Assembly (NCBI RefSeq): GCF_900187875.1
Contig: NZ_FYEX01000002.1
Location: 310,001 to 374,000 of the forward strand
Length of the DNA: 64,000 nucleotides
DNA from: Polynucleobacter victoriensis
GTDB taxonomy: Bacteria; Pseudomonadota; Gammaproteobacteria; Burkholderiales; Burkholderiaceae
Reading direction: 5' to 3'
The notes beneath the pieces were generated by a model, which did not search any database, had not been told where the DNA came from, and was given only the letters and a program-made list of their open reading frames with translations. Of this stretch, positions 8,619-20,681 are shown in pieces. The translations under genes and the position numbers were made by a program. Position 1 is the first letter of the stretch. Every line of letters starts with the position of its first letter.

Positions 8619-8939
8619 TTACTGATGCGCATCATTGCGATGCTTAACCAAAAATCGCCATGTAAAGCCGGGAAAAGCAGCTACAAGGAAAAGGCAAACA
8701 GTGACCGCAAAGAACTCCCAACGTTTAGGGAACACATTACCCATGAAGCTTTCTAAGCTATAACCAAGCAAGCCAATCACTGCATACCAAATGAGCATTT
8801 CTAATAAACACCAACCAACGTGTTTTTGCTCAAGCGGTTTAACAAACAAGAATTTAGACGATACAAAAGCCAAATTGGCCGCGACCAGCGCGACCAATAT
8901 GAATAACCAAGATTCTAGGCTTAAGCCTGTTGGAGACAT
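8619..8939 (-). CDS. DUF2818 family membrane protein
   Basis: A 106-residue protein with three predicted membrane segments (about residues 9-30, 43-62, 74-95) and short charged loops. It belongs to a family found directly after nuoN in Burkholderiales. It is two bases from nuoN, so it is co-transcribed and probably translationally coupled. Function is unknown; the fixed position suggests an accessory or assembly role for complex I, but nothing in the sequence proves this. Confidence 0.85.
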   Translation of the reverse strand: MSPTGLSLESWLFILVALVAANLAFVSSKFLFVKPLEQKHVGWCLLEMLIWYAVIGLLGYSLESFMGNVFPKRWEFFAVTVCLFLVAAFPGFTWRFLVKHRNDAHQ

Positions 8940-8941
8940 GG

Positions 8942-10423
8942 TTAACTGAGTAATGTTTTAGACATGGCAGTTAAACAAAGTGCCATTAATGTTGCAGGGT
9001 AAATGCCACACACCAACACAAATAAACCATTTAATGTGAAAGTAGTTTTAGCAATTGCACCACCCTCAATAGCAGCAGTTTGTGTTGGCTCATCAAAGTA
9101 CATGCACTTCACAACACGCAAGTAATAGAAAGCACCAATCAATGAAGTCATGACAGCGATGATGGCGATGTAAAGATGACCAGCATCTACCAATGTTTCA
9201 AGGATTGATAACTTAGCAGCAAAACCTACTGTTGGAGGAATACCTGCCAATGAGAACATCAAGATCAAGCCCATGAAAGCCATCCATGGGTTGCGACGAT
9301 TAAGACCCTTTAGATCATCCAATGTCTCACACTCATAACCTTGACGTGACAAGATCATCAATAAACCGAATGAGCCTAATGTTGTTAATACATAAGTCAC
9401 GGCGTAGAACAATGCAGCGCTATAAGCATGCTGGTCAAAAATCGACAACATACCAAGCATCATGAAACCCATGTGCGAAATTGTTGAGTAAGCCAACATA
9501 CGCTTCAAGTTCGTTTGCATGATGGCTGTTAAGTTACCAACCACCAATGATAAAACCGCCAAAATCATGATCATTGGCTGCCAATCCTGAGTCAATGGCA
9601 ATAAACCGCCGACCAATAAGCGGAATAGCAAACCAAATGCAGCCACTTTTGGAGCGCCTGCAATCATTAGAGTAATAGCAGTTGGTGCACCTTGGTACAC
9701 GTCTGGCACCCACATATGAAATGGTGCCGCACCCAACTTGAACGCCAAACCAGAAACAATGAATACCACGGCAAACGCAAGCACTAAACGATTAATACGC
9801 TCATCACTCACAGCCTTTAGGATCTCATCAAGATCTAAGCTACCTGTTGCACCGTAAAGCATTGACATACCGTAGAGCAAGAAACCTGACGCCAAAGCGC
9901 CCAAGATGAAATACTTCATCGCTGCTTCCGTGCCCACTTCAGAGTCACGTTTCATAGCAACCAATGCATAAGTAGGCAAAGCCAATAACTCAAGACCTAA
10001 ATACAAAGTCATCAAGTTAGAACCAGAAATCATCACGCACTGACCAGTCAACGCTAAGAGCGTCAATACAATGAAATCAACGCGGAATAGACCGCGGTCA
10101 ATCAAGTACTGCTTTGAATAGATCAAGCTAATGAATACAGCTAAACAAGCTACTGACTTAAGGATGCTTGATAACGCATCCACCATAAATAGGTTGTTAA
10201 ATGCATGTACAGGCTGATCAACTGCTTGCAAACCAAAGGCAGCACTCAAACCAATCAACAAAGCCAAGGTGATCTTGTAGGCCAATGATGCGCCACGAGG
10301 AGCGTGGAAAATATCTTCGTCTGTTGCCTGTGGCTCATTCATAAAAGCGGTCAATAACAATAGGCAAGCTACTGTTACGAGCACCAACTCTGGCAACATG
10401 GCAATGAGGTCAATCGATTGCAT
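8942..10423 (-). CDS. nuoN: NADH-quinone oxidoreductase subunit N
   Basis: A 493-residue antiporter-like membrane subunit of complex I, one of three proton-pumping modules. There are about 14 helices, with the family signature [17 protein letters not shown] in the middle (helix 7-8 loop) and the [19 protein letters not shown] segment. Lysines in the helices (for example in KLGAAPFH and LKRMLAYS) fit the proton path. The ATG is preceded by AGAGGAAAGAG. Fourteenth and last nuo gene, 24 bases after nuoM. Confidence 0.97.
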   Translation of the reverse strand: MQSIDLIAMLPELVLVTVACLLLLTAFMNEPQATDEDIFHAPRGASLAYKITLALLIGLSAAFGLQAVDQPVHAFNNLFMVDALSSILKSVACLAVFISLIYSKQYLIDRGLFRVDFIVLTLLALTGQCVMISGSNLMTLYLGLELLALPTYALVAMKRDSEVGTEAAMKYFILGALASGFLLYGMSMLYGATGSLDLDEILKAVSDERINRLVLAFAVVFIVSGLAFKLGAAPFHMWVPDVYQGAPTAITLMIAGAPKVAAFGLLFRLLVGGLLPLTQDWQPMIMILAVLSLVVGNLTAIMQTNLKRMLAYSTISHMGFMMLGMLSIFDQHAYSAALFYAVTYVLTTLGSFGLLMILSRQGYECETLDDLKGLNRRNPWMAFMGLILMFSLAGIPPTVGFAAKLSILETLVDAGHLYIAIIAVMTSLIGAFYYLRVVKCMYFDEPTQTAAIEGGAIAKTTFTLNGLFVLVCGIYPATLMALCLTAMSKTLLS

Positions 10424-10447
10424 ATATTTCTCTTTCCTCTTTCAGGA

Positions 10448-11914
10448 TCAAAGCTTGCTAACTGCTACGTGCTTTAAAAGCTCGATAACAGAAACGTGCA
10501 TCACATCTGTAAATGGTTTTGGATATACACCCATGCCAATCGTGAAAATGGCCAAGATGCTCATAATTAAAAATTCACGCTTATTAATGTCTGTTAGTTC
10601 TGCAACATGTTGATTCGCCACTTCGCCAAAGAACACGCGCTTAGTCATCCACAATGAATAAGCAGCACCCAAAATAAGGGCTGTGGCTGCCAAGATGCCA
10701 ATCACAAAGTCGTAATCAACCGCAGCCAAAATCACCATGAACTCGCCTACGAAACCTGATGTAGCTGGCAAACCGCAGTTAGCCATCGCAAATAACACTG
10801 CAAACGCTGCAAATTTAGGCATGGTGTTCACTACGCCACCGTAATCAGCGATTTGACGTGAATGCATACGGTCATACAAAACGCCGATGCTCAAGAACAT
10901 AGCACCAGAAATGAAACCGTGAGAAATCATTTGCACAATCGCACCTTCAACACCCATTGGATTGAAGATGAAGAAACCTAAGGTCACAAAGCCCATGTGA
11001 GCAATTGATGAGTAAGCCACCAATTTCTTCATATCAGCCTGAACAAGTGCCACCAAGCCAATGTAGATCACAGCCACCAGTGATAGCGCGATAACTGCAG
11101 GCGCTAAGTATTGGCTAGCATCTGGAGCGATTGGTAATGAGAATCTTAAGAAGCCATAAGCACCTAACTTCAACATGATCGCCGCCAACACCACAGAGCC
11201 ACCGGTAGGAGCTTCTACGTGAGCATCTGGCAACCAAGTATGTACTGGCCACATTGGCACTTTCACGGCAAATGCCATGAAGAATGCGCCAAAGATTAAT
11301 ACTTGTTCAACGATATCTAATTTAGCTTTGTGCCAAGCCAAAATGCTGAATGTATCTGTCACGTTGTACAAATACAAGATCGCAATCAAAGTTAGCAATG
11401 AACCCAATAATGTGTACAAGAAGAATTTAAACGCTGCGTACACGCGATTTGGGCCACCCCATACACCAATAATGATGTACATCGGAATGAGCGTAGCTTC
11501 AAAGAAGACGTAGAACAACAAACCGTCTAATGCAGCAAATACGCCAATCATTAAACCAGATAGGATCAAGAATGCAGCCATGTACTGAGCTACGTTCTCG
11601 GTGATTACTTCCCAAGCAGCCATCACCACAATGACTGTGATAAACGCTGTTAGAACCACAAACCACATTGAGATGCCATCTACACCTAGGTAATAGTTGA
11701 TGTCATAACGTGGCACCCAAGCTACCTGCTCAACAAATTGCATTGCCGCTGTGCTGGTGTCAAATCCGGTAATCAATGGAATGGTGGCTGACAAGCTGAT
11801 CAAAGAACCAATCAGTGCCATCACGCGAACATAGCCTTTGCTATTGTCCGAACCTGTGAACAAAATAATTAGACCGAAAATAATCGGCAACCAAATTGAG
11901 TAAGAAAGAATCAT
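10448..11914 (-). CDS. nuoM: NADH-quinone oxidoreductase subunit M
   Basis: A 488-residue antiporter-like proton-pumping subunit of complex I. Conserved features: YYLGVDGISMWFVVLTAF near residue 75, FEATLIPMYIIIGVWGG with the key glutamate of helix 5, VPMWPVHTWLPDAHVEAPTGGSVVLA, and MKKLVAYSSIAHMGFVTLG. Fourteen helices are expected. It sits 23 bases after nuoL in the same operon; nothing unusual was seen. Confidence 0.97.
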   Translation of the reverse strand: MILSYSIWLPIIFGLIILFTGSDNSKGYVRVMALIGSLISLSATIPLITGFDTSTAAMQFVEQVAWVPRYDINYYLGVDGISMWFVVLTAFITVIVVMAAWEVITENVAQYMAAFLILSGLMIGVFAALDGLLFYVFFEATLIPMYIIIGVWGGPNRVYAAFKFFLYTLLGSLLTLIAILYLYNVTDTFSILAWHKAKLDIVEQVLIFGAFFMAFAVKVPMWPVHTWLPDAHVEAPTGGSVVLAAIMLKLGAYGFLRFSLPIAPDASQYLAPAVIALSLVAVIYIGLVALVQADMKKLVAYSSIAHMGFVTLGFFIFNPMGVEGAIVQMISHGFISGAMFLSIGVLYDRMHSRQIADYGGVVNTMPKFAAFAVLFAMANCGLPATSGFVGEFMVILAAVDYDFVIGILAATALILGAAYSLWMTKRVFFGEVANQHVAELTDINKREFLIMSILAIFTIGMGVYPKPFTDVMHVSVIELLKHVAVSKL

Positions 11915-11937
11915 GTCGTGGCGCTCTATCTGTTGTT

Positions 11938-13992
11938 TTATTTAATGGAGCCTAAATGGGTATACAAAATCCAGCCGATCAAACCAATCAAGCCAAGAAT
12001 CATTGCAAAGGCATAGTGGTAAATGTATCCAGACTGCACTTGACGAACAGTTGCTGAGAACCAAGCCACCACTCTGGTGCTACCGTTAACAACTAAACCA
12101 TCAATCAAACCTTGATCTGCACCCTTCCACAAGCTAGTACCCAATACGCGAGCACCTTTAGCAAATACAGCTTGGTTGAAATCATCCAAGTAGTACTTGT
12201 TATCCAAAATTGCTTTTACTGGAGCAAGCACTCTGGCAAAGAATGCTGGAATCTGAGGCAACCAAAGATAGAACACGGCTGCAGTCACAACACCACCAAG
12301 CGCTAAATAAAGTACTGGGCTATGTAATGAGTGCGCTGCCATTGCCACTGGGCCATGGAACGCTTCTGCAAGTTCTTTCATTGAGTGATGTTTAACAACA
12401 TCAACAAAAATGGCGTTGCCGAAGAAGTCACCAAATAACATTGGGCCAATTGTGAAGTAACCAACAATCACTGATGGAATTGCCAATAAAACTAACGGCA
12501 AGGTAACAACCCATGGTGACTCATGTGGTTTTTGACCTGGTGCCAAACCATGGTGATGATCATCATGATGGTCATCATGAGCATCGTGACCGTGATCATC
12601 GTGAGCTTGACCAAAACGTTCTTTACCGTGAAATACCAAGAAGTACATACGGAATGAGTAGAACGCTGTAATAAATACACCAGCCATCACTGCAAAGTGG
12701 GCAAAGCCTGAACCGTAGATGTGGCTCTCTGCTACTGCTTCAATGATGGAGTCTTTTGAGTAGAAACCTGAGAAGAATGGCGTACCAATCAAAGCCAATG
12801 AGCCAAGCAATGATGTGAGCCAAGTGATTGGCATGTACTTCCACAAACCACCCATGTTACGCATGTCTTGATCATGATGCATACCCATGATCACGCTACC
12901 AGCGCCCAAGAATAACAAGGCTTTAAAGAAAGCGTGCGTCATCAAGTGGAATACAGCGATTGGATACGCTGACACACCCAAGGCAACAGTCATGTAACCT
13001 AATTGAGAAAGCGTTGAGTAGGCAACCACGCGTTTGATGTCGTTTTGGACAATACCCAAGAAGCCCATGAACAAGGCTGTAATTGAGCCAATGATCAATA
13101 CGAATGACAAGGCTGTATCAGTTAACTCAAACAATGGTGACATACGGCTCACCATAAAGATACCTGCTGTCACCATCGTTGCCGCGTGAATCAACGCAGA
13201 AATCGGTGTTGGACCTTCCATAGAGTCTGGCAACCAAACATGCAATGGGAATTGAGCTGATTTACCCATCGCACCGATGAATAAACAAATACAAGCAACT
13301 GTTAATAGATTCCAGTCAGTGCCAGGCAATACTTGCTGCACCAATACATCTTTTTGTGCAAATACACCGTCGTAGCTCATGCTGCCGCTATAAGCCAACA
13401 ACAAGCCAATACCCAAGATGAAACCAAAGTCACCTACACGGTTTACTAAGAAAGCCTTCATGTTGGCGAAGATGGCTGTTGGACGTGTGTACCAGAAGCC
13501 AATCAATAAGTAAGACACCAAGCCAACCGCTTCCCAACCAAAGAATAGTTGCAAGAAGTTGTTGCTCATCACCAACATCAACATAGAGAAGGTGAATAAA
13601 GAGATGTATGCAAAGAAACGTGAATAACCTTCGTCTTCAGCCATGTAACCGATGGTGTAAATGTGAACCATCAATGACACAAATGTCACAACCACCATCA
13701 TCATGGCAGTCAATGGATCAACCAAGAAGCCTACTTCTAGGCTTAACTCACCCAATTGCATCCATGTATAGATCGTCTCGTTAAAGCGTGCACCCGCTAA
13801 TACATCATTTAGAACCATGAATGAGAGCACGCAAGCAATTGCAACACCCAAAATAGTTGCTGTGTGAGCTGCAGCTCTACCAATCAAGTTACCAAAAAAC
13901 TTGGTGCCAAATAAACCAGCAATAGCAGCACCAACCAATGGTGCTAACGGAATTGCTAGAAGTAGAAGAGGATTTAGAGTTGGAGTAGTCAT
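11938..13992 (-). CDS. nuoL: NADH-quinone oxidoreductase subunit L
   Basis: A 684-residue distal proton-pumping subunit of complex I, with the long C-terminal lateral helix. Signatures: FLVDPLTAMMMVVVTFVSLM, FFGWEAVGLVSYLLIGFWY (helix 5 Glu), AQFPLHVWLPDSMEGPTPISALIHAATMV and DIKRVVAYSTLSQLGYM. A loop at residues 464-481 holds nine histidines and seven aspartates in 18 positions (HDDHGHDA, then more H/D), followed by GLAPGQKPHESPW. Similar His/Asp loops occur in other proteobacterial NuoL proteins. It is 11 bases after nuoK. Confidence 0.97.
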   Translation of the reverse strand: MTTPTLNPLLLLAIPLAPLVGAAIAGLFGTKFFGNLIGRAAAHTATILGVAIACVLSFMVLNDVLAGARFNETIYTWMQLGELSLEVGFLVDPLTAMMMVVVTFVSLMVHIYTIGYMAEDEGYSRFFAYISLFTFSMLMLVMSNNFLQLFFGWEAVGLVSYLLIGFWYTRPTAIFANMKAFLVNRVGDFGFILGIGLLLAYSGSMSYDGVFAQKDVLVQQVLPGTDWNLLTVACICLFIGAMGKSAQFPLHVWLPDSMEGPTPISALIHAATMVTAGIFMVSRMSPLFELTDTALSFVLIIGSITALFMGFLGIVQNDIKRVVAYSTLSQLGYMTVALGVSAYPIAVFHLMTHAFFKALLFLGAGSVIMGMHHDQDMRNMGGLWKYMPITWLTSLLGSLALIGTPFFSGFYSKDSIIEAVAESHIYGSGFAHFAVMAGVFITAFYSFRMYFLVFHGKERFGQAHDDHGHDAHDDHHDDHHHGLAPGQKPHESPWVVTLPLVLLAIPSVIVGYFTIGPMLFGDFFGNAIFVDVVKHHSMKELAEAFHGPVAMAAHSLHSPVLYLALGGVVTAAVFYLWLPQIPAFFARVLAPVKAILDNKYYLDDFNQAVFAKGARVLGTSLWKGADQGLIDGLVVNGSTRVVAWFSATVRQVQSGYIYHYAFAMILGLIGLIGWILYTHLGSIK

Positions 13993-14003
13993 ATGTATCT
14001 CTG

Positions 14004-14312
14004 TTAGCCCTTCAGTTGTCCAAGGTCTTCAGCATGAATCGTGTCAAGCTTGCGGAACATGGTGACCAAAATAGCCAAACCAATCGCTGCTTCTGCGGCA
14101 GCCACAGTCAAAATGAAAAACACAAAAACTTGACCAGCCATGTCGCCCAAGTAATGGGAGAAAGCCACAAAGTTCAAGTTAACCGCTAAAAGCATTAATT
14201 CAATTGACATCAAAAGAACGATCAAGTTCTTACGATTCAAGAAAATACCCACAATGCCTGTGGCAAATAGGATGGCGCCTAGCACTAAGTAATGAGCCAA
14301 GGTAATAGTCAT
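14004..14312 (-). CDS. nuoK: NADH-quinone oxidoreductase subunit K
   Basis: A 102-residue three-helix membrane subunit of complex I, full length for the family. Helix 2 carries the conserved glutamate in [20 protein letters not shown], and helix 3 a second in [13 protein letters not shown]; both belong to the central proton path. It lies between nuoJ (27 bases) and nuoL (11 bases). Confidence 0.96.
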   Translation of the reverse strand: MTITLAHYLVLGAILFATGIVGIFLNRKNLIVLLMSIELMLLAVNLNFVAFSHYLGDMAGQVFVFFILTVAAAEAAIGLAILVTMFRKLDTIHAEDLGQLKG

Positions 14313-14339
14313 ATATTGATCCTTTTTCCCTATTCCCTA

Positions 14340-14963
14340 TTAGTCTTTAGTTGCTGTTGTATCAGCATTCATTGTTGAGACCATGCGTACGCGATCTTCT
14401 TTACGCGTACGAATTTGCTCAGCAATATCTTGTGTTTTAGTGTCTTTACGGCGACGCAATGTCAAAGCTACTGAAGCGATGATTGCCACCAATAAAATCA
14501 CGCCTGCCACTTCAAAGCTAAATAGATACTCTGTGTACAACAAAGTACCCAAAGCTTTGGTGTTGTTTGCAGCAACTTCTGGACTTAAAGCTTGAACTGG
14601 TTGCGCTGTACCGATAAAGCCACGAATCAACACAATCGACATTTCAGCAACAATCACTGCACCCACCAACGAAGCCACTGGCATGAATTGTTTAAAGCCC
14701 TTACGCATGTGATCTAGGTCGAGGTCTAGCATCATCACCACGAACAAGAAGAGCACCATCACAGCACCCACATAAACCAAGACCAACAAGATGGCCAAGA
14801 ATTCTGCATGCAATAGCATCCAAATGCCTGCGGCTGTAAAGAATGACAACACCAAGAACAAGGCAGCATGAACTGGATTGCGCGCTGTAATCACACGCAA
14901 AGCAGCAATCACTAGAATTGCCGAGAAGATGTAAAAAAGAAGTGTTTTAGGTTCTAGCATCAT
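14340..14963 (-). CDS. nuoJ: NADH-quinone oxidoreductase subunit J
   Basis: A 207-residue membrane subunit of complex I with five helices, including helix 3 [20 protein letters not shown], which holds the pi-bulge region ([11 protein letters not shown]) that changes shape during turnover. A charged C-terminal tail of about 35 residues ([20 protein letters not shown]) follows the last helix. Its ATG overlaps the nuoI stop by four bases. Confidence 0.96.
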   Translation of the reverse strand: MMLEPKTLLFYIFSAILVIAALRVITARNPVHAALFLVLSFFTAAGIWMLLHAEFLAILLVLVYVGAVMVLFLFVVMMLDLDLDHMRKGFKQFMPVASLVGAVIVAEMSIVLIRGFIGTAQPVQALSPEVAANNTKALGTLLYTEYLFSFEVAGVILLVAIIASVALTLRRRKDTKTQDIAEQIRTRKEDRVRMVSTMNADTTATKD

Positions 14964-15457
14964 TTGTATTTAGCATCCGCTGATTTATTGGCTGCGATTT
15001 CATTTTCGTAACGATCACCAACCGCTAACAACATGTCTTTTGTGAAATACAAGTCGCCACGCTTTTCACCGTGGTACTCATGAATATGAGTCTCAACAAT
15101 CGCATCTACTGGACAAGCTTCTTCGCAGAAACCGCAGAAAATGCACTTAGTTAAATCAATGTCATAACGAGTTGTGCGGCGAGAACCATCTTCACGCTGA
15201 TCAGACTCAATTGAGATCGCCATCGCAGGGCAAACTGCTTCACACAATTTACAGGCGATGCAACGCTCTTCGCCATTTGGATAGCGACGCAATGCATGCA
15301 AACCACGGAAACGTGGTGACATTGGAGTTTTTTCTTCTGGATACTGAACAGTAATTTTTGGTTTAAACAAATACTTACCAGTCAGCGCCAAGCCTTGAAA
15401 GAGTTCTTTCAATAAGAGGCTGTTTAAAAATTCACGGATACGTTGGAACATAGTCAA
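14960..15457 (-). CDS. nuoI: NADH-quinone oxidoreductase subunit I
   Basis: A 165-residue peripheral-arm subunit that carries clusters N6a and N6b. Two complete 4Fe-4S motifs are visible: C-I-A-C-K-L-C-x3-CP and C-I-F-C-G-F-C-x3-CP. The N-terminal amphipathic part ([17 protein letters not shown]) contacts the membrane arm. It lies nine bases after nuoH and overlaps nuoJ by four bases. Confidence 0.97.
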   Translation of the reverse strand: MTMFQRIREFLNSLLLKELFQGLALTGKYLFKPKITVQYPEEKTPMSPRFRGLHALRRYPNGEERCIACKLCEAVCPAMAISIESDQREDGSRRTTRYDIDLTKCIFCGFCEEACPVDAIVETHIHEYHGEKRGDLYFTKDMLLAVGDRYENEIAANKSADAKYK

Positions 15458-15466
15458 ATCCCCGCC

Positions 15467-16543
15467 TTATTTCCAAATATTCCAGGGTGACAATACCCAA
15501 GCACCTACCAACAAGATCCAGAAGATCGAGATAGGGATAAATACCTTCCAACCCAAACGCATGATTTGGTCATAACGGTAACGCGGGAAAGAAGCGCGCA
15601 ACCAGATAAAGCATGACAAGAAGAAGAATGTTTTACCAACTAACCAGAAGAAACCTGGGATGTCGCGTAAAACTGGTGCATCAATGATTGGAGACCAACC
15701 ACCAAAGAACATGATTGAAGTTAAAGCAGCAATCAAAATCATGTTGGCGTATTCAGCCAAGAAGAACATCGCAAATGCCATTCCTGAGTACTCAATCATG
15801 TGACCAGCCACAATCTCAGACTCACCCTCAACCACGTCAAATGGGTGACGGTTTAATTCAGCCACGCCAGAGATAAAGTAGATCAAGAACATTGGCAATA
15901 AAGGTAGCCAGTTCCAAGACAAAAAGTTCAAGCCCAAGCTAGCAAAGTAACCAGTTTGCTGCGACTTCACAATATCAGTGATATTCAAAGTGCCAGAAAT
16001 AATCAAAATCGATGCTAGAGCAAAACCCATCGCAATCTCATAAGAAACCATTTGCGCTGAAGCGCGCATAGCACCTAAGAAAGCATATTTAGAGTTAGAT
16101 GCCCAACCAGCCAAGATAATGCCGTACACACCAATCGATGTGATTGCCATGACATACAACAAACCAGCATTCACATTGGCAAGCACTAGTTCCGCTTGGA
16201 AAGGTACCACTGCCCATGCAGCAAAAGCAGGTGCAATCACCATCACTGGAGCAACGATATAAAGAACTTTATTGGCCTTGCTTGGAATGATGACTTCTTT
16301 AAGCAATAACTTGAGAGCATCAGCAATCGGTTGCAATAAACCCAATGGACCAACACGGTTTGGCCCCAAACGGATATGCATCCAACCAATTAGCTTACGC
16401 TCCCAAAGAGTGAGGTAAGCCACACAACCAAACATCGGCAATACGATGATGACAATCTTTAATAAGGTCCAAACAATCGGCCAAAGCAACTCACCAAAAA
16501 GCGCCAAGCCGTGCGTGTTGATAGTTTGAATTAATTCAGTCAT
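15467..16543 (-). CDS. nuoH: NADH-quinone oxidoreductase subunit H
   Basis: A 358-residue, eight-helix subunit that joins the peripheral and membrane arms and forms much of the quinone chamber. Signatures: [19 protein letters not shown] (first cytoplasmic loop), [16 protein letters not shown], and [20 protein letters not shown] with the conserved acidic residues. Its ATG overlaps the nuoG stop by four bases. Confidence 0.97.
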   Translation of the reverse strand: MTELIQTINTHGLALFGELLWPIVWTLLKIVIIVLPMFGCVAYLTLWERKLIGWMHIRLGPNRVGPLGLLQPIADALKLLLKEVIIPSKANKVLYIVAPVMVIAPAFAAWAVVPFQAELVLANVNAGLLYVMAITSIGVYGIILAGWASNSKYAFLGAMRASAQMVSYEIAMGFALASILIISGTLNITDIVKSQQTGYFASLGLNFLSWNWLPLLPMFLIYFISGVAELNRHPFDVVEGESEIVAGHMIEYSGMAFAMFFLAEYANMILIAALTSIMFFGGWSPIIDAPVLRDIPGFFWLVGKTFFFLSCFIWLRASFPRYRYDQIMRLGWKVFIPISIFWILLVGAWVLSPWNIWK

Positions 16544-18846
16544 ACACGCTCCACTGTTAATAGACCAAACATTGAGCCCAATTGCGCGCTCACTGATGTT
16601 GCAGCAGATAAACGAACAACGCCATCAGCCAATGCTTTTTCTTCAGTAGCTGGCATCGTGACACTCAAACCAGATTGACTGACCTTAACAGCATCACCTT
16701 CTTTTAAGCCCAACTGCATAAATAAACTTGATGGCACACCCAACTTGATAGCTCGCTTAGCATCTTGCGTTAACTGCAAGGCGGGTGCACGACGCACAAT
16801 CGCATCACTTGAATGAATCGCCACATCAGCTAAACGCTCAACTGCTGGAGTAAACAAGCTAGTCACCGCAGGTGCTACCGTAGTTGTATTACTCAACTTC
16901 GCAGCAAAATCAGTTGGCACTGCTTCGCCCAACACTTCTTCTGAAGAATTGAAATAGAAGTTATCTAGGTTTAATAAGTTACCAAGCACTCGTAATACTT
17001 TCCATGCAGGACGAGCATCACCTAATGGGCGAACAGCCGCTTGCACAGATTGCAACGTGCCTTCAGCATTAATGTAGCTACCAGATGTTTCTGAGTATGG
17101 AGTAACCGGCAACAACACATCAGCCACTTCACGTAACTCTGGGCTATCAAATGCTGTCATTGCAATCACAGTGCCAGCCTTAGCCAAAGTAGCTTTCGCT
17201 GCTTGTGGATTTGCCAAATCTGCACTTGGCTCTAAACCCAACAATACAACTGCTTTGAGATCTTTTGCCAAGATTCCTTCTACACCAGCAGAAGAAATGG
17301 CTTGAACCACATGAGCACCTACTGAGTTACCACCTTCAGGTAAGAAACCTAAAGTAGCGTCTGTATTTGCTGCAATAAATTGTGCATAAGCATGAAGTTG
17401 CGCAAACTGTGGGTGAGCCATCGCAGCTGCACCCAAGAAGACTGCTTTACGCTCACCACTTAGCAAGCTATCAGCAATCGCTTTTGCACTAGCACTGACG
17501 TTCGCATTGCTTGGTGCATTAATTCCTTTTGCTTGAGCAACTGCAGCTGCTACACCAGCCAACTCAGCTGGCCAATTGGATGGCGCAACTTGTGCACTAG
17601 CAGCAACTGGCATGAGCCAATCTTCAGAGCTAGCACCCAAACGAGTTACTTTTAAACCACGCTTCGTTGCTGCGCGAACACGTGCTGCCAATAGAGGTTG
17701 ATCTTTACGTAAGAAGCTGCCAATAAAGAATGCGCGTTGTAACTGACCAACTTCAGCAATCTTCATACCAAGCCATGGGGCTTTAGCCGCACCGCTCACG
17801 TCTTGTTGACGCAAACGTGTCTCAATATTTTGTGAACCTAAGCCACTCAACACCTTCTTCAATAAGTGCAACTCTTCAACACTAGCCATTGGATGAGCCA
17901 AAGCAGCAATCGCATCAGAGCCATGGTCGGCTTTAATTGAATTCAAAGAACGGCTAGCATAATCTAAAGCCGCTTCCCAATCTGTCTCAATCCAACGATT
18001 GTCTTGCTTAACCATAGGTTTTTTCAAACGATCAGCACCGTTTAAACCTTCATAAGCAAAACGATCTTTGTCGCTGATCCAGCATTCATTGATAGCTTCG
18101 TTTTCTAACGGCACTGTGCGCAAGACTTGATTTGCTTTTGTCTGCAACACCACGTTTGAACCCAAAGAATCATGTGGGCTCACTGAGCGCTTACGACCCA
18201 ACTCCCATGTACGTGCTGAATAACGGAATGGCTTACTTGTCAAAGCACCCACAGGGCACAAATCAATCATGTTGCCTGACAATTCAGAATCAACAGATTT
18301 ACCAACAAATGATGTGATTTCAGAATGCTCGCCACGGTTGAGCATACCCAACTCCATGACACCAGCAATCTCTTGTCCAAAACGAACACAGCGGGTGCAA
18401 TGAATACAACGGCTCATCTCTTCCATTGAAATCAATGGGCCAACATTTTTATGAAACACCACACGCTTTTCTTCAGAGTAACGTGAAGTAGTTTTACCGT
18501 AACCTACTGCCAAATCCTGTAACTGACACTCACCACCTTGGTCGCAAATTGGGCAATCCAATGGATGGTTGATCAACAAAAATTCCATGACAGATTTCTG
18601 AGCTTGAACGGCTTTCTCAGAATGAGTGTGAACCTTCATGCCTGGTGTTACTGGTGTTGCACAAGCTGGTAAAGGCTTAGGAGCCTTCTCCACTTCAACC
18701 AAACACATGCGGCAGTTAGCAGCTATTGATAATTTCTTGTGATAGCAAAAGTGAGGAATGTGCGTGCCCAATTTCTTGGCCGCATCCATCACCATAGAAC
18801 CCTGTTGGACTTCTACTGCTTTGCCATCAATTTCGATTTCAACCAT
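16540..18846 (-). CDS. nuoG: NADH-quinone oxidoreductase subunit G
   Basis: The largest peripheral subunit, 768 residues (E. coli about 908). Cluster ligands in order: 2Fe-2S Cys34, Cys45, Cys48 and Cys62; the His-ligated 4Fe-4S in [15 protein letters not shown]; and the C-I-H-C-T-R-C cluster. A molybdopterin-oxidoreductase-like domain fills the rest (about residues 220-700). It is degenerate, Ala-rich and shorter than in E. coli, with no cofactor role expected. It is 29 bases after nuoF. Confidence 0.96.
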   Translation of the reverse strand: MVEIEIDGKAVEVQQGSMVMDAAKKLGTHIPHFCYHKKLSIAANCRMCLVEVEKAPKPLPACATPVTPGMKVHTHSEKAVQAQKSVMEFLLINHPLDCPICDQGGECQLQDLAVGYGKTTSRYSEEKRVVFHKNVGPLISMEEMSRCIHCTRCVRFGQEIAGVMELGMLNRGEHSEITSFVGKSVDSELSGNMIDLCPVGALTSKPFRYSARTWELGRKRSVSPHDSLGSNVVLQTKANQVLRTVPLENEAINECWISDKDRFAYEGLNGADRLKKPMVKQDNRWIETDWEAALDYASRSLNSIKADHGSDAIAALAHPMASVEELHLLKKVLSGLGSQNIETRLRQQDVSGAAKAPWLGMKIAEVGQLQRAFFIGSFLRKDQPLLAARVRAATKRGLKVTRLGASSEDWLMPVAASAQVAPSNWPAELAGVAAAVAQAKGINAPSNANVSASAKAIADSLLSGERKAVFLGAAAMAHPQFAQLHAYAQFIAANTDATLGFLPEGGNSVGAHVVQAISSAGVEGILAKDLKAVVLLGLEPSADLANPQAAKATLAKAGTVIAMTAFDSPELREVADVLLPVTPYSETSGSYINAEGTLQSVQAAVRPLGDARPAWKVLRVLGNLLNLDNFYFNSSEEVLGEAVPTDFAAKLSNTTTVAPAVTSLFTPAVERLADVAIHSSDAIVRRAPALQLTQDAKRAIKLGVPSSLFMQLGLKEGDAVKVSQSGLSVTMPATEEKALADGVVRLSAATSVSAQLGSMFGLLTVERV

Positions 18847-18875
18847 CTTTTTTCCTGTCGATCTCTTTTAGACGC

Positions 18876-20171
18876 TTAAACGTAAGCCGGCACAATGCAA
18901 CGCTTGTGCTCAACGTGATACGCAAACTCATCCATGTAATGCTTCAACATGCCACGCACTGGCATTGCCGCAGCATCACCTAATGCACAAATTGTTCTAC
19001 CTTGAATATTTGCAGCAACATCATTCAAAAGATCTAGATCTTCTGGACGACCTTCACCATGTTCAATGCGGTTAACAATGCGCCACAACCAACCCGTGCC
19101 TTCACGGCATGGCGTACATTGACCACAAGACTCTTCGTGATAGAAGTAAGACAAACGCAGTAAAGACTTGACCATACAACGCGTCTCATCCATCACAATC
19201 ACAGCTCCAGAACCCAACATAGAACCTGCTTTTGCAATGCTGTCGTAGTCCATGTCTGTTTCCATCATCATGGCACCAGGAACAACCGGCGCAGATGAAC
19301 CACCAGGAATAACAGCTTTAATTTTTTTGCCACCGCGCATACCACCAGCCAACTCTAAAAGAGTTGCAAATGATGTGCCCAATGGAATCTCATAGTTACC
19401 AGGGCGCTCTACGTCACCTGAAATTGAGAAGATCTTTGTGCCGCCATTATTAGGTTTACCTAATTTGGCATAAGCCTCACCACCTACTGCAAAGATGAAT
19501 GGCACAGCTGAGAAAGTCTCAGTGTTATTAATTGTTGTTGGCTTGCCATACAAACCAAAACTAGCAGGGAAAGGTGGCTTGAAGCGTGGCTGACCTTTTT
19601 TACCCTCTAATGATTCCAAGAGCGCAGTTTCTTCACCGCAAATGTATGCACCCCAACCATGGTGAGCATGCAATTGGAATGAAAACTCTGAACCACAAAT
19701 CTTGTCACCCAAGAAACCTGCTGCACGAGCCTCTTCTAAAGCTTCCTCAAAGCGCGCGTAACCTTCCCAGATTTCTCCGTGAATGTAGTTATAACCAACT
19801 GAAATACCCATGGCGTAAGCAGCAATCGCCATACCTTCAATCAATGCGTGTGGGTTATAACGAATGATGTCGCGGTCTTTAAATGTTCCTGGCTCACCTT
19901 CGTCGGTATTACAAACTAGATATTTATTGCCTGGGAACTGACGTGGCATGAAACTCCACTTCAAACCCGTTGGGAAACCAGCACCGCCACGACCACGTAA
20001 CCCAGAAGCTTTCACTTCTGCAATCACAGCTTCAGGCGTAATACCTTCTGTCAAAATTTTGCGCAATTGAGCATAGCCACCACGCGCAACGTAATCTTTT
20101 AAGTGCCAGTTATCACCATTTAAACCAGCCAAGATCAACGGCTGAATGTGACGATCGTGCAAACAGGTCAT
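18876..20171 (-). CDS. nuoF: NADH-quinone oxidoreductase subunit F
   Basis: A 431-residue NADH-oxidising subunit with FMN and cluster N3. The glycine-rich [10 protein letters not shown] (residues 60-69) starts the NADH/FMN site. [19 protein letters not shown] follows, and the cluster ligands are [11 protein letters not shown] with the distant Cys in TICALGDAA. Its start overlaps the nuoE stop by four bases (ATGA), so the two NADH-module subunits are translationally coupled. Confidence 0.97.
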   Translation of the reverse strand: MTCLHDRHIQPLILAGLNGDNWHLKDYVARGGYAQLRKILTEGITPEAVIAEVKASGLRGRGGAGFPTGLKWSFMPRQFPGNKYLVCNTDEGEPGTFKDRDIIRYNPHALIEGMAIAAYAMGISVGYNYIHGEIWEGYARFEEALEEARAAGFLGDKICGSEFSFQLHAHHGWGAYICGEETALLESLEGKKGQPRFKPPFPASFGLYGKPTTINNTETFSAVPFIFAVGGEAYAKLGKPNNGGTKIFSISGDVERPGNYEIPLGTSFATLLELAGGMRGGKKIKAVIPGGSSAPVVPGAMMMETDMDYDSIAKAGSMLGSGAVIVMDETRCMVKSLLRLSYFYHEESCGQCTPCREGTGWLWRIVNRIEHGEGRPEDLDLLNDVAANIQGRTICALGDAAAMPVRGMLKHYMDEFAYHVEHKRCIVPAYV

Positions 20172-20665
20172 GCTGCACCTCCCTGGGCTTTAGCTTTTAA
20201 TTCTTCAATCAAAGCATCTAGCTTTTCATTACTCATAAAGCTACACATTGTTTTGTTATTCACAATAGCTACTGGTGCATCACCACAAGCACCCATGCAC
20301 TCACCTTCTTTTAATGTGAAAGTGCCACAAGGAGTTGTTTCGTTGTAACCAATACCCAATTTTTTCTTTAGATACTCACCAGCACGAGCACCGCCAGATA
20401 ATTCGCATGGCAAGTTTGTGCAAACTGCTAATTTGAATTTACCAACTGGCTTGGTGTCATACATGTTGTAAAAAGTTGCTACTTCTTGAACAGCAATTGG
20501 AGGCATCTCCAAAATGACTGCAAGCTCTTCAATAGCTTCTGGTGTTACCCAACCATATTGGTCTTGAGCAACAACCAATGCAGCCATCACTGCAGATTGT
20601 TTTTGGTCAGCTGGATATTTAGCAATGTTGCGATCTATCTCAGCGCGGGCTTGTGCAGACAACAT
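20168..20665 (-). CDS. nuoE: NADH-quinone oxidoreductase subunit E
   Basis: A 165-residue thioredoxin-fold subunit carrying 2Fe-2S cluster N1a; ligands C-T-N-L-P-C and C-M-G-A-C are visible. An in-frame upstream start would run into nuoD and add 19 basic residues. The ATG at 20665 is preferred because GGATAAGAG precedes it, the resulting N-terminus ([17 protein letters not shown]) is typical of NuoE, and it leaves a 16-base gap to nuoD. Confidence 0.95.
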   Translation of the reverse strand: MLSAQARAEIDRNIAKYPADQKQSAVMAALVVAQDQYGWVTPEAIEELAVILEMPPIAVQEVATFYNMYDTKPVGKFKLAVCTNLPCELSGGARAGEYLKKKLGIGYNETTPCGTFTLKEGECMGACGDAPVAIVNNKTMCSFMSNEKLDALIEELKAKAQGGAA

Positions 20666-20681
20666 ACGTTCTCTTATCCTT

